Shown here: one piece after another, positions 35,748-46,632 of the stretch | Layout of the letters: every line of letters begins with the position of its first letter | Numbering within the stretch: position 1 is the stretch's first letter | Source: an uncultured Chlorobiaceae bacterium | GTDB taxonomy: Bacteria; Bacteroidota; Chlorobiia; Chlorobiales; Chlorobiaceae | Assembly: GCA_903882665.1 (NCBI GenBank) | Contig: CAIRXW010000038.1 | Location: 47,686-111,685 of the forward strand | Reading direction: 5' to 3' | DNA length: 64,000 nt | Translations under genes and position numbers: made by a program | The notes under the pieces: model-generated | Seen by the model: the letters and a program-made list of their open reading frames with translations, nothing else | Databases searched by the model: none | What the model was told of the DNA's origin: nothing

Positions 35748-35963
35748 TTGCTAAGATAAGGAGAAAAAATATGTTGCCATAAAAAACAGCTCCGATGTTG
35801 CCGTGGTGAAAAAAAACATTTCACATTCTTGAAAATCACGTAAAAAAGGTTAATATTTCGGCCTTCCGGAACACCTGATTGCGAAAACATATCTTTTTGT
35901 ATTGAAAACGTTTATTACAAGCATATTATCGGCATGGCGGCACCTGTAGCGGAGAGTTCGACA

Positions 35964-36974
35964 ATGTACTCAGTATCAGTAATCGGAGCTTCCGGCTATT
36001 CCGGAGCTGAGTTGACACGGCTGCTTCTTCAACATCCAAAAGTCGAGTTACAGGAACTCTATGCTTTTTCACAGGCAGATAAACGCGTTTCGGATCTCTA
36101 TCCTCTCCTGTCCAGCAACAAGGTGTACAAGCCTTATTGCGGAGAGAGTGGAAGTGATATTTATTTTCTTGCCCTTCCCCACGGTGAAGCTCTGCAACTG
36201 GTTCCCCCCCTTGTGGCTGCGGGAAAAAGGGTGATTGATCTTTCCGGCGACTTCAGGCTGAAAAGTGTGGTTGAGCATGAACAGTTCTACAAACAGCCAA
36301 AATCTCCCGAATCGGTGATGACCTACGGCATGGCGGAGTTGTTCCGTGACGAGATTGTCAAGGCGAAGGCGATCAGTAATCCCGGCTGTTTTGCAACAAG
36401 CATCATTCTTGGTGTTGCACCGCTTTTTGCAGGCAGTGAGAGCGGCATAAAGGTTCGTGCCATCAACTGTACCTCCACGTCCGGTATTTCCGGAGCGGGA
36501 CGAAGCAGCAAGACAGAGTTGTCTTTTGCGGAGATGAGCGAAAATGTCAGGGCCTACAAGGTGGGTGTTCATCAGCATATTCCTGAAATCATGCAGGCTC
36601 TCGGCACCTCCGCCACCACTCCATCGTTTGATTTTACCTTTACGCCAATGATCGGTTCGTTGGTGAGGGGTATTTACAGTATCCTTACGATTCAACTGGA
36701 AAAGCCTGTTGAAACAGAACGGATCAGGTCGCTCTATAATGGCTTTTATCCAACCAATAGGGCTCCATTTGTCAGGCTGCGCGACACCATGACCGAGGTG
36801 AGGCATGTTGCCCATACCAATTTTTGTGATATCCATATCGCTCATGCCTCTGCAAGCGGTTCGCTGGTCATTGTCACCGCCATCGACAACCTTTTGAAAG
36901 GTGCCGCCGGGCAGGCAGTCCAGAACATGAATCTCATGCTTGGCCTGGATGAAACAACCGGATTGTCGTTTTAA
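35964..36974 (+). CDS. argC: N-acetyl-gamma-glutamyl-phosphate reductase
   Basis: 336 aa from the ATG at 35964, which has GGAGAG seven bases upstream; the ATG at 35934 is possible. NADP-binding [16 protein letters not shown] at the N-terminus, catalytic Cys in [14 protein letters not shown], and [11 protein letters not shown] in the C-terminal domain. It reduces N-acetylglutamyl-5-phosphate to the semialdehyde, third step of arginine synthesis. First gene of argC-J-B-F-G. The 190 bp before it carry the operon promoter; I saw no sure ARG box. Confidence 0.95.
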   Translation: MYSVSVIGASGYSGAELTRLLLQHPKVELQELYAFSQADKRVSDLYPLLSSNKVYKPYCGESGSDIYFLALPHGEALQLVPPLVAAGKRVIDLSGDFRLKSVVEHEQFYKQPKSPESVMTYGMAELFRDEIVKAKAISNPGCFATSIILGVAPLFAGSESGIKVRAINCTSTSGISGAGRSSKTELSFAEMSENVRAYKVGVHQHIPEIMQALGTSATTPSFDFTFTPMIGSLVRGIYSILTIQLEKPVETERIRSLYNGFYPTNRAPFVRLRDTMTEVRHVAHTNFCDIHIAHASASGSLVIVTAIDNLLKGAAGQAVQNMNLMLGLDETTGLSF

Positions 36975-37005
36975 TTTTATAACTATTAATCAGGCCAATA
37001 CTGCA

Positions 37006-38289
37006 TTGGAGAAATTCCATAAAGGGCTTAAAGTTATCCGTCAGCTTTCTGCTGTAACTCCCTGGCCGGTATCGGTCACCCCCATGTCGGCGGATTCAGA
37101 TGGAACGCACGGCTTCTGGCCTGAGGGTTTTTCTGCTGCTGCGGTCTCTGCCGCTATCAAGTATGAGCGCAAAGACCTGATGCTGCTCGTGACCGATCGC
37201 CCTGCAAGCGCCGCAGCACTCTTTACCCGGAACCTCTGTTGTGCTGCCCCGGTACTGCTTTCGCGTGACCATCTGCAGCGCTCCCCTGCCTCCATTCGTG
37301 CCGTTGTATGCAACAGTGGCAATGCCAATGCGGCCACCGGCAAAAAAGGAATGGATGATGCACTTGCCATGGCTGAAGCCGTTGCGCGGGAGTTTGCCAT
37401 CAAGCCTGAAGAGGTGCTTGTTGCTTCAACCGGCGTTATCGGTCAACTCCTGCCGATGGAGAGGGTTCTTGGCGGCATTTCCGAACTTCCATCCAGCTTG
37501 CAGCGTGAGTCGGTTCTTGATGCAGCCCAGGCAATCATGACGACCGATACCTTTCCGAAATTTTTCTCGCTTGAAGTTCAGCTTTCGGGTGGACGAGTCC
37601 GCTTGAGTGGCATAGCCAAAGGCTCAGGCATGATTTGCCCGAACATGGCGACCATGCTGGCCATTCTTGCCACTGATGCGTCAATAGCTCCAGACCTCCT
37701 TCAGAAAGCGCTGAAGCTTGCAAACCAGAAGAGTTTTAACGCCATTACGGTCGATGGCGATACAAGCACGAACGATATGGTCTCTCTTCTTGCAGGCTGC
37801 ACCGGCCCTGAAATTGTGGCAGAGAGCGATGATTTTGCTCTTTTTTGCGAAGCACTTGAAGCGCTGATGACCTTTCTGGCCAAGCTCATTGTCATTGACG
37901 GAGAGGGTGCAACAAAACTGGTTACCATTACCGTTGAAGGGGCGGCTGATGACCGGGATGCAGAGCTTGCGGCAAGAACCATAGCGCAGTCGAGCCTGGT
38001 CAAAACAGCCATTCACGGAGAAGATGCCAACTGGGGAAGAATCGTTGCTGCAGCGGGTCGCTCTGGCGCGAGTTTTAACCAGGAGGAGCTTGAACTGCAT
38101 TTTAACGATCTCTCCATTCTCAAGCCGGGTTTTATTGCCGACTTCTCTGAAACGGCGGCATCGGAGATCATGGCAAAAGATTCGTATACCATCACGCTCC
38201 GTCTTGGCAGCGGCCCGGGACGGGCAACCGTCTGGAGTTGCGATTTGAGCAAAGAGTATGTCGATATCAACGGAAGCTACAGAAGCTGA
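37006..38289 (+). CDS. argJ: Glutamate N-acetyltransferase / bifunctional ArgJ (start uncertain)
   Basis: About 428 aa. The self-cleavage site is present: [21 protein letters not shown], where the Thr of ATML becomes the N-terminal nucleophile. [39 protein letters not shown] and [11 protein letters not shown] also match. ArgJ moves the acetyl group from N-acetylornithine to glutamate, making the pathway cyclic. No convincing ATG: the TTG at 37006 is used here because the [12 protein letters not shown] segment looks conserved, but ATG 37084 is possible; the track's 36940 start lies inside argC. It follows argC closely. Confidence 0.9.
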   Translation: MEKFHKGLKVIRQLSAVTPWPVSVTPMSADSDGTHGFWPEGFSAAAVSAAIKYERKDLMLLVTDRPASAAALFTRNLCCAAPVLLSRDHLQRSPASIRAVVCNSGNANAATGKKGMDDALAMAEAVAREFAIKPEEVLVASTGVIGQLLPMERVLGGISELPSSLQRESVLDAAQAIMTTDTFPKFFSLEVQLSGGRVRLSGIAKGSGMICPNMATMLAILATDASIAPDLLQKALKLANQKSFNAITVDGDTSTNDMVSLLAGCTGPEIVAESDDFALFCEALEALMTFLAKLIVIDGEGATKLVTITVEGAADDRDAELAARTIAQSSLVKTAIHGEDANWGRIVAAAGRSGASFNQEELELHFNDLSILKPGFIADFSETAASEIMAKDSYTITLRLGSGPGRATVWSCDLSKEYVDINGSYRS

Positions 38290-38324
38290 CACTTCCCTTA
38301 ACCATCAAGAGCAATTTTTCCGCA

Positions 38325-39239
38325 ATGGAAACCTTACCGTGCAATGAACTCAATTTGGCCAGAAAAGCCCCCCATGCCGCTATCGGGCCAGTGCTTATTG
38401 AGGCGTTACCCTATATCCGCAAGTTCGAAGGCAAGACTTTTGTCATTAAATATGGCGGTGCCGCCATGAAGGATTCCTGCCTTAAAAGCAGTTTTGCCCA
38501 GAATGTTACCCTTCTGCGTAAAGTAGGTATCAAGATTGTGCTGGTGCACGGCGGAGGAGACGCCATTACAAAAACGGCTGAAAAGCTTGGAATCGCGTCA
38601 CGCTTTTTGCACGGACGCAGGGTTACCGACAAGGAGATGATCTCGGTTATCCAGATGACCCTTGCCGGAAAGGTGAACCAGGATATAGTTCAGTTGATCA
38701 GCGAGCATGGCGGCAAGGCGGTTGGTGTTACCGGCCTTGATGCCGATACCATCAAGGCAGTGCCCCACCCGAATGCTGAATCACTTGGCCTGGTGGGTGA
38801 GGTCGAGCAAATCAACACCGGCTACATTGATCTGCTCTGCGGTGCAGGACTCATTCCGGTCATCGCCCCGACAGGGTTTGACGACAAGGGAAATATCTAC
38901 AACATCAACGCTGATGATGCCGCAAGCGGTATTGCCATTGCCCTGAAAGCTGAAAAGCTCATCTACGTCAGTGATGTCGCAGGCATTCATGTGGGCGACA
39001 GAATTCTCAAAACCATCTCCAAGGGCGAAGCCGCTGACTTTATTGAACAGGGAATCATTTCTGGCGGCATGATTCCGAAAGTTCTCTCTGCATTCAAAAC
39101 GCTCGACAGTGGGGTCGGAAAAGTTCATCTCATTGACGGAAAATCAACACATTCGCTTTTGCTCGAAATATTCACGCACGAAGGGGTCGGAACCCAGTTT
39201 GTTGCAGAGCAGGAGAGTGATCAATTTTTAAACAGGTAA
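38325..39239 (+). CDS. argB: Acetylglutamate kinase
   Basis: 304 aa from the ATG at 38325, before which the track ORF runs into argJ. Amino-acid kinase fold: [15 protein letters not shown] (phosphate loop with the catalytic Lys), [35 protein letters not shown], and [28 protein letters not shown]. It phosphorylates N-acetylglutamate, the usual point of arginine feedback. The N-terminal extension of about 20 residues before the core could provide the arginine-binding helix, inference only. Next gene argF follows after four bases. Confidence 0.95.
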   Translation: METLPCNELNLARKAPHAAIGPVLIEALPYIRKFEGKTFVIKYGGAAMKDSCLKSSFAQNVTLLRKVGIKIVLVHGGGDAITKTAEKLGIASRFLHGRRVTDKEMISVIQMTLAGKVNQDIVQLISEHGGKAVGVTGLDADTIKAVPHPNAESLGLVGEVEQINTGYIDLLCGAGLIPVIAPTGFDDKGNIYNINADDAASGIAIALKAEKLIYVSDVAGIHVGDRILKTISKGEAADFIEQGIISGGMIPKVLSAFKTLDSGVGKVHLIDGKSTHSLLLEIFTHEGVGTQFVAEQESDQFLNR

Positions 39240-39243
39240 AGGC

Positions 39244-40260
39244 ATGGAAGAGGTTCAAATAAAAAAAGCCCCCGCTAAACGTGATTTTCTTGGCTTTTCA
39301 CCGCTTGATGGCAGCAAGATTATTGAGTTGTTCGACTACTCCCTCTATATCAAGAAAAAAAGGAGAGAGCACTCCGCCGATGCACCATTTCTGCCGCTGC
39401 GCGACAAAACGGTAGCCATGATTTTCAGCAAGCCCTCTTTGAGGACGAGGGTCTCTTTTGAACTCGGCATCCATGAGCTGGGTGGATATGCCATCAACCT
39501 TGATGGTCAGTCGATTGGCCTCGGCTCACGTGAATCGGTGCAGGATGTGGCGCAACTGCTTTCCCGCTACAATGATGCCATCGTCGCCCGTTTGCACGAA
39601 CATGCTATCATCGAAGGGCTTGCGGAGCACGCCTCCATTCCGGTTATCAATGCGCTGACCGATCTGTCGCACCCCTGCCAGATACTGGCTGACGCCTTTA
39701 CGCTTTACGAAAAGTCGCTGTGGCATGAGGGAATCAAGGTAGTCTTTGTCGGGGATGGCAATAATGTGGCCAATTCATGGATAGAGCTGGCAGGACTGCT
39801 CCCCTTTCACTTTGTGCTTGCCTGCCCGGAAGGGTACATGCCAAACGAGGGAGTGCTCAAGGCGGCCCGCCAGAAAAGGATCAGCCGTATCGAGATTCTG
39901 CACGATCCGAAAGAGGCGGCAGCCAACGCCGATGTGCTCTATACCGATGTCTGGACCAGTATGGGAAAAGAGAAAGAGATAGATGAGCGCCTCAGAATTT
40001 TCTCCCCCTTTCAGATCAACAGTGCCTTGCTTGCAGAGGCTAAACCGGGTGCGGTGGTCATGCACTGTATGCCCGCACACCGTGGTCAGGAGATAAGCGC
40101 AGAGGTGATGGATGGGCCACACTCCATTATCCTCGATGAGGCCGAAAACCGCCTGCATGTCCAGAAAGCGCTTCTGGTCAAACTGCTGAACCATGAAGAG
40201 TACAGAAAGTTTCACCTGACCCACCGGCTTTTGAATGCCGCCAAAAAAATCAGGAGCTGA
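39244..40260 (+). CDS. argF: Ornithine carbamoyltransferase
   Basis: 338 aa. Carbamoyl-phosphate site SLRTRVSFELG, HEHAII and LSHPCQILADAFT; ornithine site residues in VFVGDGNNVANSW and VMHCMPAHRGQEIS. It makes citrulline from ornithine and carbamoyl phosphate. It starts four bases after argB and is thus co-translated. An argR gene, often adjacent in other bacteria, is not here: argG follows after a 129-bp gap. Confidence 0.95.
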   Translation: MEEVQIKKAPAKRDFLGFSPLDGSKIIELFDYSLYIKKKRREHSADAPFLPLRDKTVAMIFSKPSLRTRVSFELGIHELGGYAINLDGQSIGLGSRESVQDVAQLLSRYNDAIVARLHEHAIIEGLAEHASIPVINALTDLSHPCQILADAFTLYEKSLWHEGIKVVFVGDGNNVANSWIELAGLLPFHFVLACPEGYMPNEGVLKAARQKRISRIEILHDPKEAAANADVLYTDVWTSMGKEKEIDERLRIFSPFQINSALLAEAKPGAVVMHCMPAHRGQEISAEVMDGPHSIILDEAENRLHVQKALLVKLLNHEEYRKFHLTHRLLNAAKKIRS

Positions 40261-40278
40261 CAAGGGTGATGCGACAAT

Positions 40279-40307
40279 GAACAAGTGCGATGGTGGGTTG
40301 CTTGTTC
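40279..40307 (+). terminator. Hairpin between argF and argG
   Basis: GAACAAG (40279-40285) pairs with CTTGTTC (40301-40307), 15-nt loop, followed by tttcctcttct. It could be a weak terminator or an attenuator-like element before argG. Confidence 0.4.
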
Positions 40308-40389
40308 TTTCCTCTTCTGTGCTGAACATTTCTGTACTGAAATCATATATTCATAAAAATCTTTCCAAAAACTGATAATTCACGACAAC

Positions 40390-41592
40390 ATGAGCAAGGA
40401 AAAAATTGCAATAGCCTATTCCGGTGGACTCGATACCTCCATCATGATCAAGTGGCTGAAAGACAAATATGATGCCGAAATTGTTGCTGTTACCGGTAAT
40501 CTGGGTCAGCAGAAAGAGATTGAAAACCTCGAATCGAAAGCAATCGCCACAGGAGCCTCAAAATTTCAGTTTGTTGATTTGCGCAAAGAGTTTGTTGAAG
40601 AGTACATCTGGCGTGCTCTCAAGGCTGGCGCCCTCTATGAGGATGTCTATCCGCTTGCAACTGCACTTGGACGCCCCCTGCTTGCAAAAGCGATTGTTGA
40701 TGCCGCCCTCGCCGAAGGATGCACCATGCTTGCCCACGGCTGCACCGGAAAAGGGAACGACCAGGTACGATTTGAAGTGACCTTTGCCTCACTTGCCCCC
40801 CACCTCAAGGTACTTGCACCCCTGCGCGAATGGGAGTTCACCTCAAGGGAGGCTGAAATTGCCTATGCCCTCGAGCACAACATTCCGGTCTCTGCTACCA
40901 AGAAAAACCCCTACTCCATTGACGAGAACATCTGGGGTATCAGCATTGAGTGCGGTGTGCTCGAAGATCCGATGGTTGCACCTCCCGAAGATGCCTACCA
41001 GATCACCACGTCACCGGAAAATGCGCCCGGCACTCCGTCCGTTGTTGAAATTGAGTTCGAAAAAGGTATTCCTGTCTCCCTTGATGGCAAAAAGATGAGT
41101 GGCCTTGACCTCATTATCCGCCTGAACGAAATTGGTGCAGCCAATGGCGTCGGACGCCTCGACATGATTGAGAATCGCGTTGTCGGCATCAAGTCACGCG
41201 AAATTTATGAAGCTCCGGCAGCAACCATCCTGCACTTCGCCCATCGCGAACTCGAACGCCTCACGCTCGAAAAAACCGTTTTCCAGTACAAAAAGAATAT
41301 CAGCCAGGACTACGCAAACATCATCTATAACGGACTCTGGTTCTCGCCAATGAGAAAGGCGCTCGATGCCTTTGTGGATGAAACACAGCTCCCGGTGACC
41401 GGTCTTGTGCGCCTCAAGTTATACAAGGGCGGTGTCTCCCTGCTTGGCCGCAACTCCCCTTACTCGCTCTACAACGAGGAGCTTGCCACCTACACTGAAG
41501 CTGACACCTTCAACCACAAGGCAGCAGCAGGCTTCATCCACCTCTATGGACTTGGGCTGAAAACCTACAGCGAAGTGCACTCCGCCAAATAA
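40390..41592 (+). CDS. argG: Argininosuccinate synthase
   Basis: 400 aa. ATP pyrophosphatase motif [15 protein letters not shown] at the N-terminus, [17 protein letters not shown], and [22 protein letters not shown] are diagnostic. It joins citrulline and aspartate. The gap of 129 bp after argF carries the possible hairpin; expression may be partly separate. The last enzyme, ArgH, lies 3.6 kb further on beyond a minus-strand hybrid kinase. Confidence 0.95.
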   Translation: MSKEKIAIAYSGGLDTSIMIKWLKDKYDAEIVAVTGNLGQQKEIENLESKAIATGASKFQFVDLRKEFVEEYIWRALKAGALYEDVYPLATALGRPLLAKAIVDAALAEGCTMLAHGCTGKGNDQVRFEVTFASLAPHLKVLAPLREWEFTSREAEIAYALEHNIPVSATKKNPYSIDENIWGISIECGVLEDPMVAPPEDAYQITTSPENAPGTPSVVEIEFEKGIPVSLDGKKMSGLDLIIRLNEIGAANGVGRLDMIENRVVGIKSREIYEAPAATILHFAHRELERLTLEKTVFQYKKNISQDYANIIYNGLWFSPMRKALDAFVDETQLPVTGLVRLKLYKGGVSLLGRNSPYSLYNEELATYTEADTFNHKAAAGFIHLYGLGLKTYSEVHSAK

Positions 41593-41699
41593 GAGCTGCA
41601 CCCTTCAGTCATCCGCGCAGGCCATACTTTCCGGCCTTCGCGGCGCTGGCTTGTACCATTTTCTCGTTGTCAGAGAGTGCTGTCTTGACCAAGCAACGC

Positions 41700-41897
41700 T
41701 CAAACCTTTTCTTTGTTCTGCGACGAAACAGTTTTCTCCTGTCGGTTTTTTTCCTGGCGAACGACCATGGCTTGTGTACGTTTCTGCCAAAACTCCAACT
41801 GCTCTTGTTGCGACATGTTCACTATTAATTTTTCCACATAATCATCGCCACGCCGCTTCAACATGACGCATTCCGGTTCACGAATCATCACTGTCAT
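41700..41897 (-). CDS. Small hypothetical protein between argG and a hybrid kinase
   Basis: About 65 aa (ATG at 41897 or 41906). Sequence MIREPECVMLKRRGDDYVEKLIVNMSQQEQLEFWQKRTQAMVVRQEKNRQEKT is charged and helical and looks like a true small cytoplasmic protein, but I do not recognise a family. It stands on the strand opposite to the arg genes. The overlapping plus ORF at 41651 is its shadow. Confidence 0.5.
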   Translation of the reverse strand: MTVMIREPECVMLKRRGDDYVEKLIVNMSQQEQLEFWQKRTQAMVVRQEKNRQEKTVSSQNKEKV

Positions 41898-42076
41898 GAT
41901 GAACAAAATTTCCGCATTGCATTACCATTCATCTCTATCTTACAAAAATGCCAATAAAACGTTAAATTCACGAAAAATTTATGACCAAATAAATGGCAAT
42001 GGTTTTTTATTTTTATCCTCGGACATCGAACAGTTCATCCCCGAAAAAGCGCTTCAACGGCAAAAAAAATAGAAAC

Positions 42077-44920
42077 TCAGGATTGGTTCACGATATTCTG
42101 CACCATTCTGGAGAGGGATTTGAGGGAGAAGGGCTTCTGGATAAAATTAATCCCGTCTTCAAGCAAATTGTTTTTGGCTATAACATCGCTTGAATAACCG
42201 GACATAAAGAGAACTTTGAGTGAAGGATTGAGCTGTTGAAGCTTTTTGAAGAGATCACATCCATTCATTCCGGGCATGACAACATCGGTCAGAAGGAGTG
42301 AGATGACTCCCTCATACTCTCCGGCAACCCGAATTGCTTCATGGGGTGACGGAGCTCCAAGTACCCTGTATTCTTTGTTTTCCAGCTCAATTTTACAGAG
42401 CTCCAGAATCTCTTGTTCATCTTCAACGAGCAGTATGGTCTCTTTGCCGTATTTGTTTATTGCTGAGAGTTGTTGACTCTCAACAGGATCAGCGAATACC
42501 TCTTCCTTGTATCGCGGCAGGTGGATCTTGAAGGTCGTCCCTTCTCCCTCTTCGCTTCTGCATTCAAGACAACCCTTGTTTTGTTTGACAATACCATAGA
42601 CCGTCGAAAGCCCCATGCCGTAGCCTTTTCCCTTTTTTTTTGTAGTGAAAAAGGGCTCGAAAATATGGGGCAAATGCTTTTTTTTGATACCCTTGCCGTT
42701 ATCGGTGACGGAAAGCGTTACATAGTCGCCAGGAACCTTGCAGGGATGGTGGGGTGTCTGAATAATTTTGTAATCACAGAGTTTGCCAATTTCGATGGTG
42801 ATGATGCCGCCACAGTTGTCAACGGCATCACGGGCATTGACGCAAAGATTGACAAGAATCTGGTCGAGTTGTGAGGGATCAGCTTTTACCAAAGCGGGCT
42901 CAATGTCGGGACTCCAGATAATGGTGATATTTTTACCAATCATTTGTCTCAGAACGGTGAGCATCTTGTCGACAAGGGAGTTCAGTTCGAGAACTATTGG
43001 CATCACCGTCTCTTTTCGGGCAAAGGCAAGGAGTTGACGGGTAAGGTTTGCCGATCGGTTCGTTGCCGCAAGAATATTTTTGAGATTGTATTGCAATGGC
43101 TCATCAAGAGTCTCTGTTTGATCCAGAGCCATTTCAATATTGCCGAGGATCACGCCAAGCATATTGTTGAAGTCGTGGGCGATTCCACTGGCAAGCTGCC
43201 CCACGAGATCCATTTTTTGTGACTGCACCAGTATTGCCTGCATTTCATTTGCCTGCATTTCCGCACGTTTACGGGAGACAATATCGCATACCATAGCTGT
43301 AAGGGTACTCAAGAGCTTGAGATCATCATCATTATAATCCGACGATTTGTTTCCTACTCCAAGAACAGCCATCACTTTGCCCGCATGAAGCATGGGAACG
43401 ACAAGCGTGCGACTGATTTCGGGATGGCCATTCGCAAACCTGATTCCATGATTTTCGAAGCTGTAATTGTTGGTAATCAATGGTTGCTGATGCATTATGA
43501 CGCTGGACCATAAACCAGAGTCGGTCAGTGACGGATGTGGTATATCACCCTCAAGCCCGTGTATTGACTTCTGAATAGTTGACGATGCTCCTTCCAAAAA
43601 TTGAAAAGAGGGATCGTCCTCAATAAAGTGGCACCAACCTACAGGACTCTCCGTAAGCCGTTCGGCTTCGTCGAGCGTGGCCCTCAGGATTTCCTCTGCC
43701 GAATGGGACTCTGCCATCTGGAGAATACGCAGACGGACTTCCGTAAAGGATTCATAGTGCTTGCGTCTGGTGATATCAAAGAGTAAGCCGATTGTGCCTG
43801 AATTGTCCCCGTTCTCATATTTTTGCACATGCATCTCCCCCCAATACATCGAACCGTCCTTTTTTTTCATGCAGTGTTCAACAACCCTTATCTGCGAAGC
43901 ACTTGATCGTATTTCGGCAAAATCTTTGATAGCCCCTGGAATCTCCTTTTCGGTGAGGAACTCTGTAAATCGATGGCCAATCATCTCCTGAGGCATAAAT
44001 CCCGAGATTTTTTCGGAGGCTTGAGATACAAAGGTGAAGATTCCATCTCGATCACAGATAAAGACCTCTCCATCCAACTGCTCCGCAATAGTGCGGAACT
44101 TCTTTTCGCTGAGTTTCAATGCGTATTCCACCTGCTTGCGCTCGTCGATGTCTATACCCGTTGCTATCAAAAAGGAATTACCGTCGATAACAACTCTTTT
44201 GGCCTTCAGGAGAAACCATCGGAATTTCGCTCCACCACAAGATTGAACCCTCACTTCAGCATGCTCTTCAAGGCCTTCAATCAAAACATTCCGGATTTTT
44301 TGCTCGATCAGCGGTCGGTCATCCGGATAAACGATTGTTATCGCATCACTGCCGGCAATTTCACTATCTGATTTACAGAGAATTTCGTCGCGCATACGAG
44401 CATTCCATGCAGCAAATCGCCCGTTTATATCAATCATACAAAATACCCCAGGGGTGGCATCAATAAGTGTCTGTATGAAACGCCGTTTGTTTTCTACCTC
44501 ATTTTTACTCCTTATGTGCGAGGTGACATTTTGAGCAATAATCAGTAACCGGGTGATATCACCTTCTGAAGAGCGGAGTGGATAAAGTGTTGAGCGATAG
44601 ACCTGGTCATCCTGCAGATCATCAAAAGAGAGTTGCTTGCCTGAGCGCAGAACATCTTCTGCGATTTTTCTGCGTTGTACTGCGTGTTCAGGCATGAGAA
44701 GATCACAAGAAAGCAAATCGTAAACGTTGGCGCCCAGGCACTCTTCCGGGCATTTGCCAAACCTTGACGCAAATGAACTGTTGGCTTCAAGAATTGTTCC
44801 TTCACGATCGATAATAAAAACCGGTTCAGTAAAGGAATCAAACAAAGCGGAAATACTATTATCGAACAGTTGAGCTTTGTCCGCTCCATTTTGTTCTTTT
44901 TCGTTTTTTGCTTCCAGCAT
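42077..44920 (-). CDS. Hybrid sensor histidine kinase (PAS x3, GAF, HisKA, HATPase, receiver)
   Basis: 947 aa, no membrane segment. PAS domains about residues 20-140, 145-270 and 275-395 (each ending in a DI.ER / DITRR-type linker), then GAF (about 400-560), HisKA with QLASGIAHDFNNMLGVILG, HATPase_c (NLCVNARDAVDN; VTDNGKGIKKKHLPHIFEPFFTTKKKGKGYGMGLSTVYGI), and a receiver with phospho-acceptor in LLLTDVVMPGMNGCDLF. The receiver follows the kinase directly; no DNA-binding output exists. It lies alone on its strand between argG and argH. The damaged kinase at the right edge is its close relative. Confidence 0.9.
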   Translation of the reverse strand: MLEAKNEKEQNGADKAQLFDNSISALFDSFTEPVFIIDREGTILEANSSFASRFGKCPEECLGANVYDLLSCDLLMPEHAVQRRKIAEDVLRSGKQLSFDDLQDDQVYRSTLYPLRSSEGDITRLLIIAQNVTSHIRSKNEVENKRRFIQTLIDATPGVFCMIDINGRFAAWNARMRDEILCKSDSEIAGSDAITIVYPDDRPLIEQKIRNVLIEGLEEHAEVRVQSCGGAKFRWFLLKAKRVVIDGNSFLIATGIDIDERKQVEYALKLSEKKFRTIAEQLDGEVFICDRDGIFTFVSQASEKISGFMPQEMIGHRFTEFLTEKEIPGAIKDFAEIRSSASQIRVVEHCMKKKDGSMYWGEMHVQKYENGDNSGTIGLLFDITRRKHYESFTEVRLRILQMAESHSAEEILRATLDEAERLTESPVGWCHFIEDDPSFQFLEGASSTIQKSIHGLEGDIPHPSLTDSGLWSSVIMHQQPLITNNYSFENHGIRFANGHPEISRTLVVPMLHAGKVMAVLGVGNKSSDYNDDDLKLLSTLTAMVCDIVSRKRAEMQANEMQAILVQSQKMDLVGQLASGIAHDFNNMLGVILGNIEMALDQTETLDEPLQYNLKNILAATNRSANLTRQLLAFARKETVMPIVLELNSLVDKMLTVLRQMIGKNITIIWSPDIEPALVKADPSQLDQILVNLCVNARDAVDNCGGIITIEIGKLCDYKIIQTPHHPCKVPGDYVTLSVTDNGKGIKKKHLPHIFEPFFTTKKKGKGYGMGLSTVYGIVKQNKGCLECRSEEGEGTTFKIHLPRYKEEVFADPVESQQLSAINKYGKETILLVEDEQEILELCKIELENKEYRVLGAPSPHEAIRVAGEYEGVISLLLTDVVMPGMNGCDLFKKLQQLNPSLKVLFMSGYSSDVIAKNNLLEDGINFIQKPFSLKSLSRMVQNIVNQS

Positions 44921-45243
44921 GGGAATGTTCGGAAGTGTTTTTGCAATACCCTCGGATAATCCCGAATGGGTAGTCAGCTCTCTGCCGTTTTGATACTCAG
45001 CAATAAACGGCCCAAGCTGTCTAAAATGAACTTACCATTTTATTTCAACAATAATCTTATCCATTTATCCTCAGATGCTCCCATCAGGCAAGTCACCGGT
45101 TGCATTATTAACGCGATCCGAAGGTTGCTGGGAATCGGCATCAAAAAATGCGCTTCCCCCTGCCCGGGCTGCATGATTCGGAAACAAGGCAAAAGGATAA
45201 AATTTACTATTTTACGAAACAGTTCAACTTCCAAACAACCAAG
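44921..45243. other. Intergenic stretch before argH
   Basis: 323 bp between the divergent hybrid kinase and argH. Moderately AT-rich with one GC patch (ccctgcccgggctgc, 45159-45173). Nothing recognisable; it must hold the argH promoter, unless argH is read from elsewhere. Confidence 0.5.
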
Positions 45244-46632
45244 ATGTTTATGAACAGCAAGAAAGAATTACTCTGGCAGAGCCGATTTTCATTACCCTTT
45301 GACCGAGATGCGCTTTTGTTTTCTTCGTCGGTTCATGTCGACAAGAAGCTCTATCGTGAAGATATTCAGGGTTCCATTGCCCATGTTACCATGCTTTCCG
45401 AAGAGAATATTGTCAGTGTTGAGGATGCTGCCCAAATCATTGCAGGACTCAGGGAGATTGAGGAGGAACTTTCAGGCGGTTCACTTCTTCCCCAGTGGGA
45501 GGATGAGGATATTCATACGGTTATTGAGAACAGGTTGAAGGAAAAGATTGGAGCTGTCGCTGGCAAACTTCACTCTGGCCGGAGCCGTAACGATCAGGTG
45601 GCAACCGATACCCGTCTCTACATGCGCCGCCAGATTACCGAACTTCAGGTGGCTCTTGGAGGACTTTTAGGGGTTCTTATTGAAAAAGCAGAGTGCTACC
45701 ACAAAACCATCATCTTCGGTTATACCCACCTGCAGCGTGCCCAGCCGATTTCTGCCGGACACTACTACCTGGCTTATTTCAACATGTTCAGCCGTGATCG
45801 TCAGCGGTTACATGATCTCATGAAAAGGGTGAATATCTCTCCTCTCGGTGCAGCAGCCTTTGCTGGCAGTACTCTGCCGCTCAATGCAGAACGAACTGCG
45901 GTACTGCTTGGTTTTGACGATCTTTTTTCAAACAGTATTGATGCGGTCAGTGATCGCGACATTGTTATTGAGTTCATTTCTGACTGCTCCATGATCATGA
46001 TGCACCTGTCGCGGTTTGCAGAAGATCTGATTCTCTGGAGCTCCTACGAGTTCGGCTATCTTGAGATCAGCGATGCTTTTGCAACGGGATCGTCAATCAT
46101 GCCACAGAAAAAAAATGCCGATATCGCCGAACTGGTAAGAGGAAAAACGGGAAGGGTATATGGTAATCTTATGGCCATGCTGACCATCATGAAAGGGCTA
46201 CCGCTCTCGTACAATCGCGATATGCAGGAAGATAAACAACCACTGTTCGATAGCGCAGAGACAACGATTGGAAGTGTCACCATCTTTGCCAAACTGCTTG
46301 AGCATACCAAGCTGAAGGAGGAACGACTGGCAAAACTGACTGCCGAAGATCTCAGCCTGGCGACAGAAATAGCAGAATATCTGGTTCGTCGTCAGATTCC
46401 GTTCCGCGATGCCCACCGTATTACCGGTAAAATTGTCACCTGGAGCATCGCTTCGGATGTTACCCTGCCGAACATCCCGATAGAAAAGTTCAGGGAGTTC
46501 TGTGATGCTTTTGAACCCGATATTTACAACTGTCTCAAGGCAGATGTGAGTGTGAACTCAAAAAAAACCCATGGCAGTTGCTCTTTTGACTCGGTAGCCC
46601 TCCAGATTGAGATGGCCAGAAAAGAGCTTTAA
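45244..46632 (+). CDS. argH: Argininosuccinate lyase
   Basis: 462 aa from the ATG at 45244 (an ATG two codons later is also possible); the track's earlier start at 45148 has no support. Fumarase/aspartase fold with [39 protein letters not shown] and the signature [24 protein letters not shown]. It splits argininosuccinate to arginine and fumarate, the last step of the pathway. It is separated from argG by a minus-strand kinase, so it has its own promoter. Its stop overlaps by a few bases the stop of the convergent prc gene. Confidence 0.95.
   Translation: MFMNSKKELLWQSRFSLPFDRDALLFSSSVHVDKKLYREDIQGSIAHVTMLSEENIVSVEDAAQIIAGLREIEEELSGGSLLPQWEDEDIHTVIENRLKEKIGAVAGKLHSGRSRNDQVATDTRLYMRRQITELQVALGGLLGVLIEKAECYHKTIIFGYTHLQRAQPISAGHYYLAYFNMFSRDRQRLHDLMKRVNISPLGAAAFAGSTLPLNAERTAVLLGFDDLFSNSIDAVSDRDIVIEFISDCSMIMMHLSRFAEDLILWSSYEFGYLEISDAFATGSSIMPQKKNADIAELVRGKTGRVYGNLMAMLTIMKGLPLSYNRDMQEDKQPLFDSAETTIGSVTIFAKLLEHTKLKEERLAKLTAEDLSLATEIAEYLVRRQIPFRDAHRITGKIVTWSIASDVTLPNIPIEKFREFCDAFEPDIYNCLKADVSVNSKKTHGSCSFDSVALQIEMARKEL

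Noticed and set aside
36940-37005. Start of argJ at 36940 as in the ORF track
   Set aside because: Lies inside the end of argC without a ribosome-binding site.
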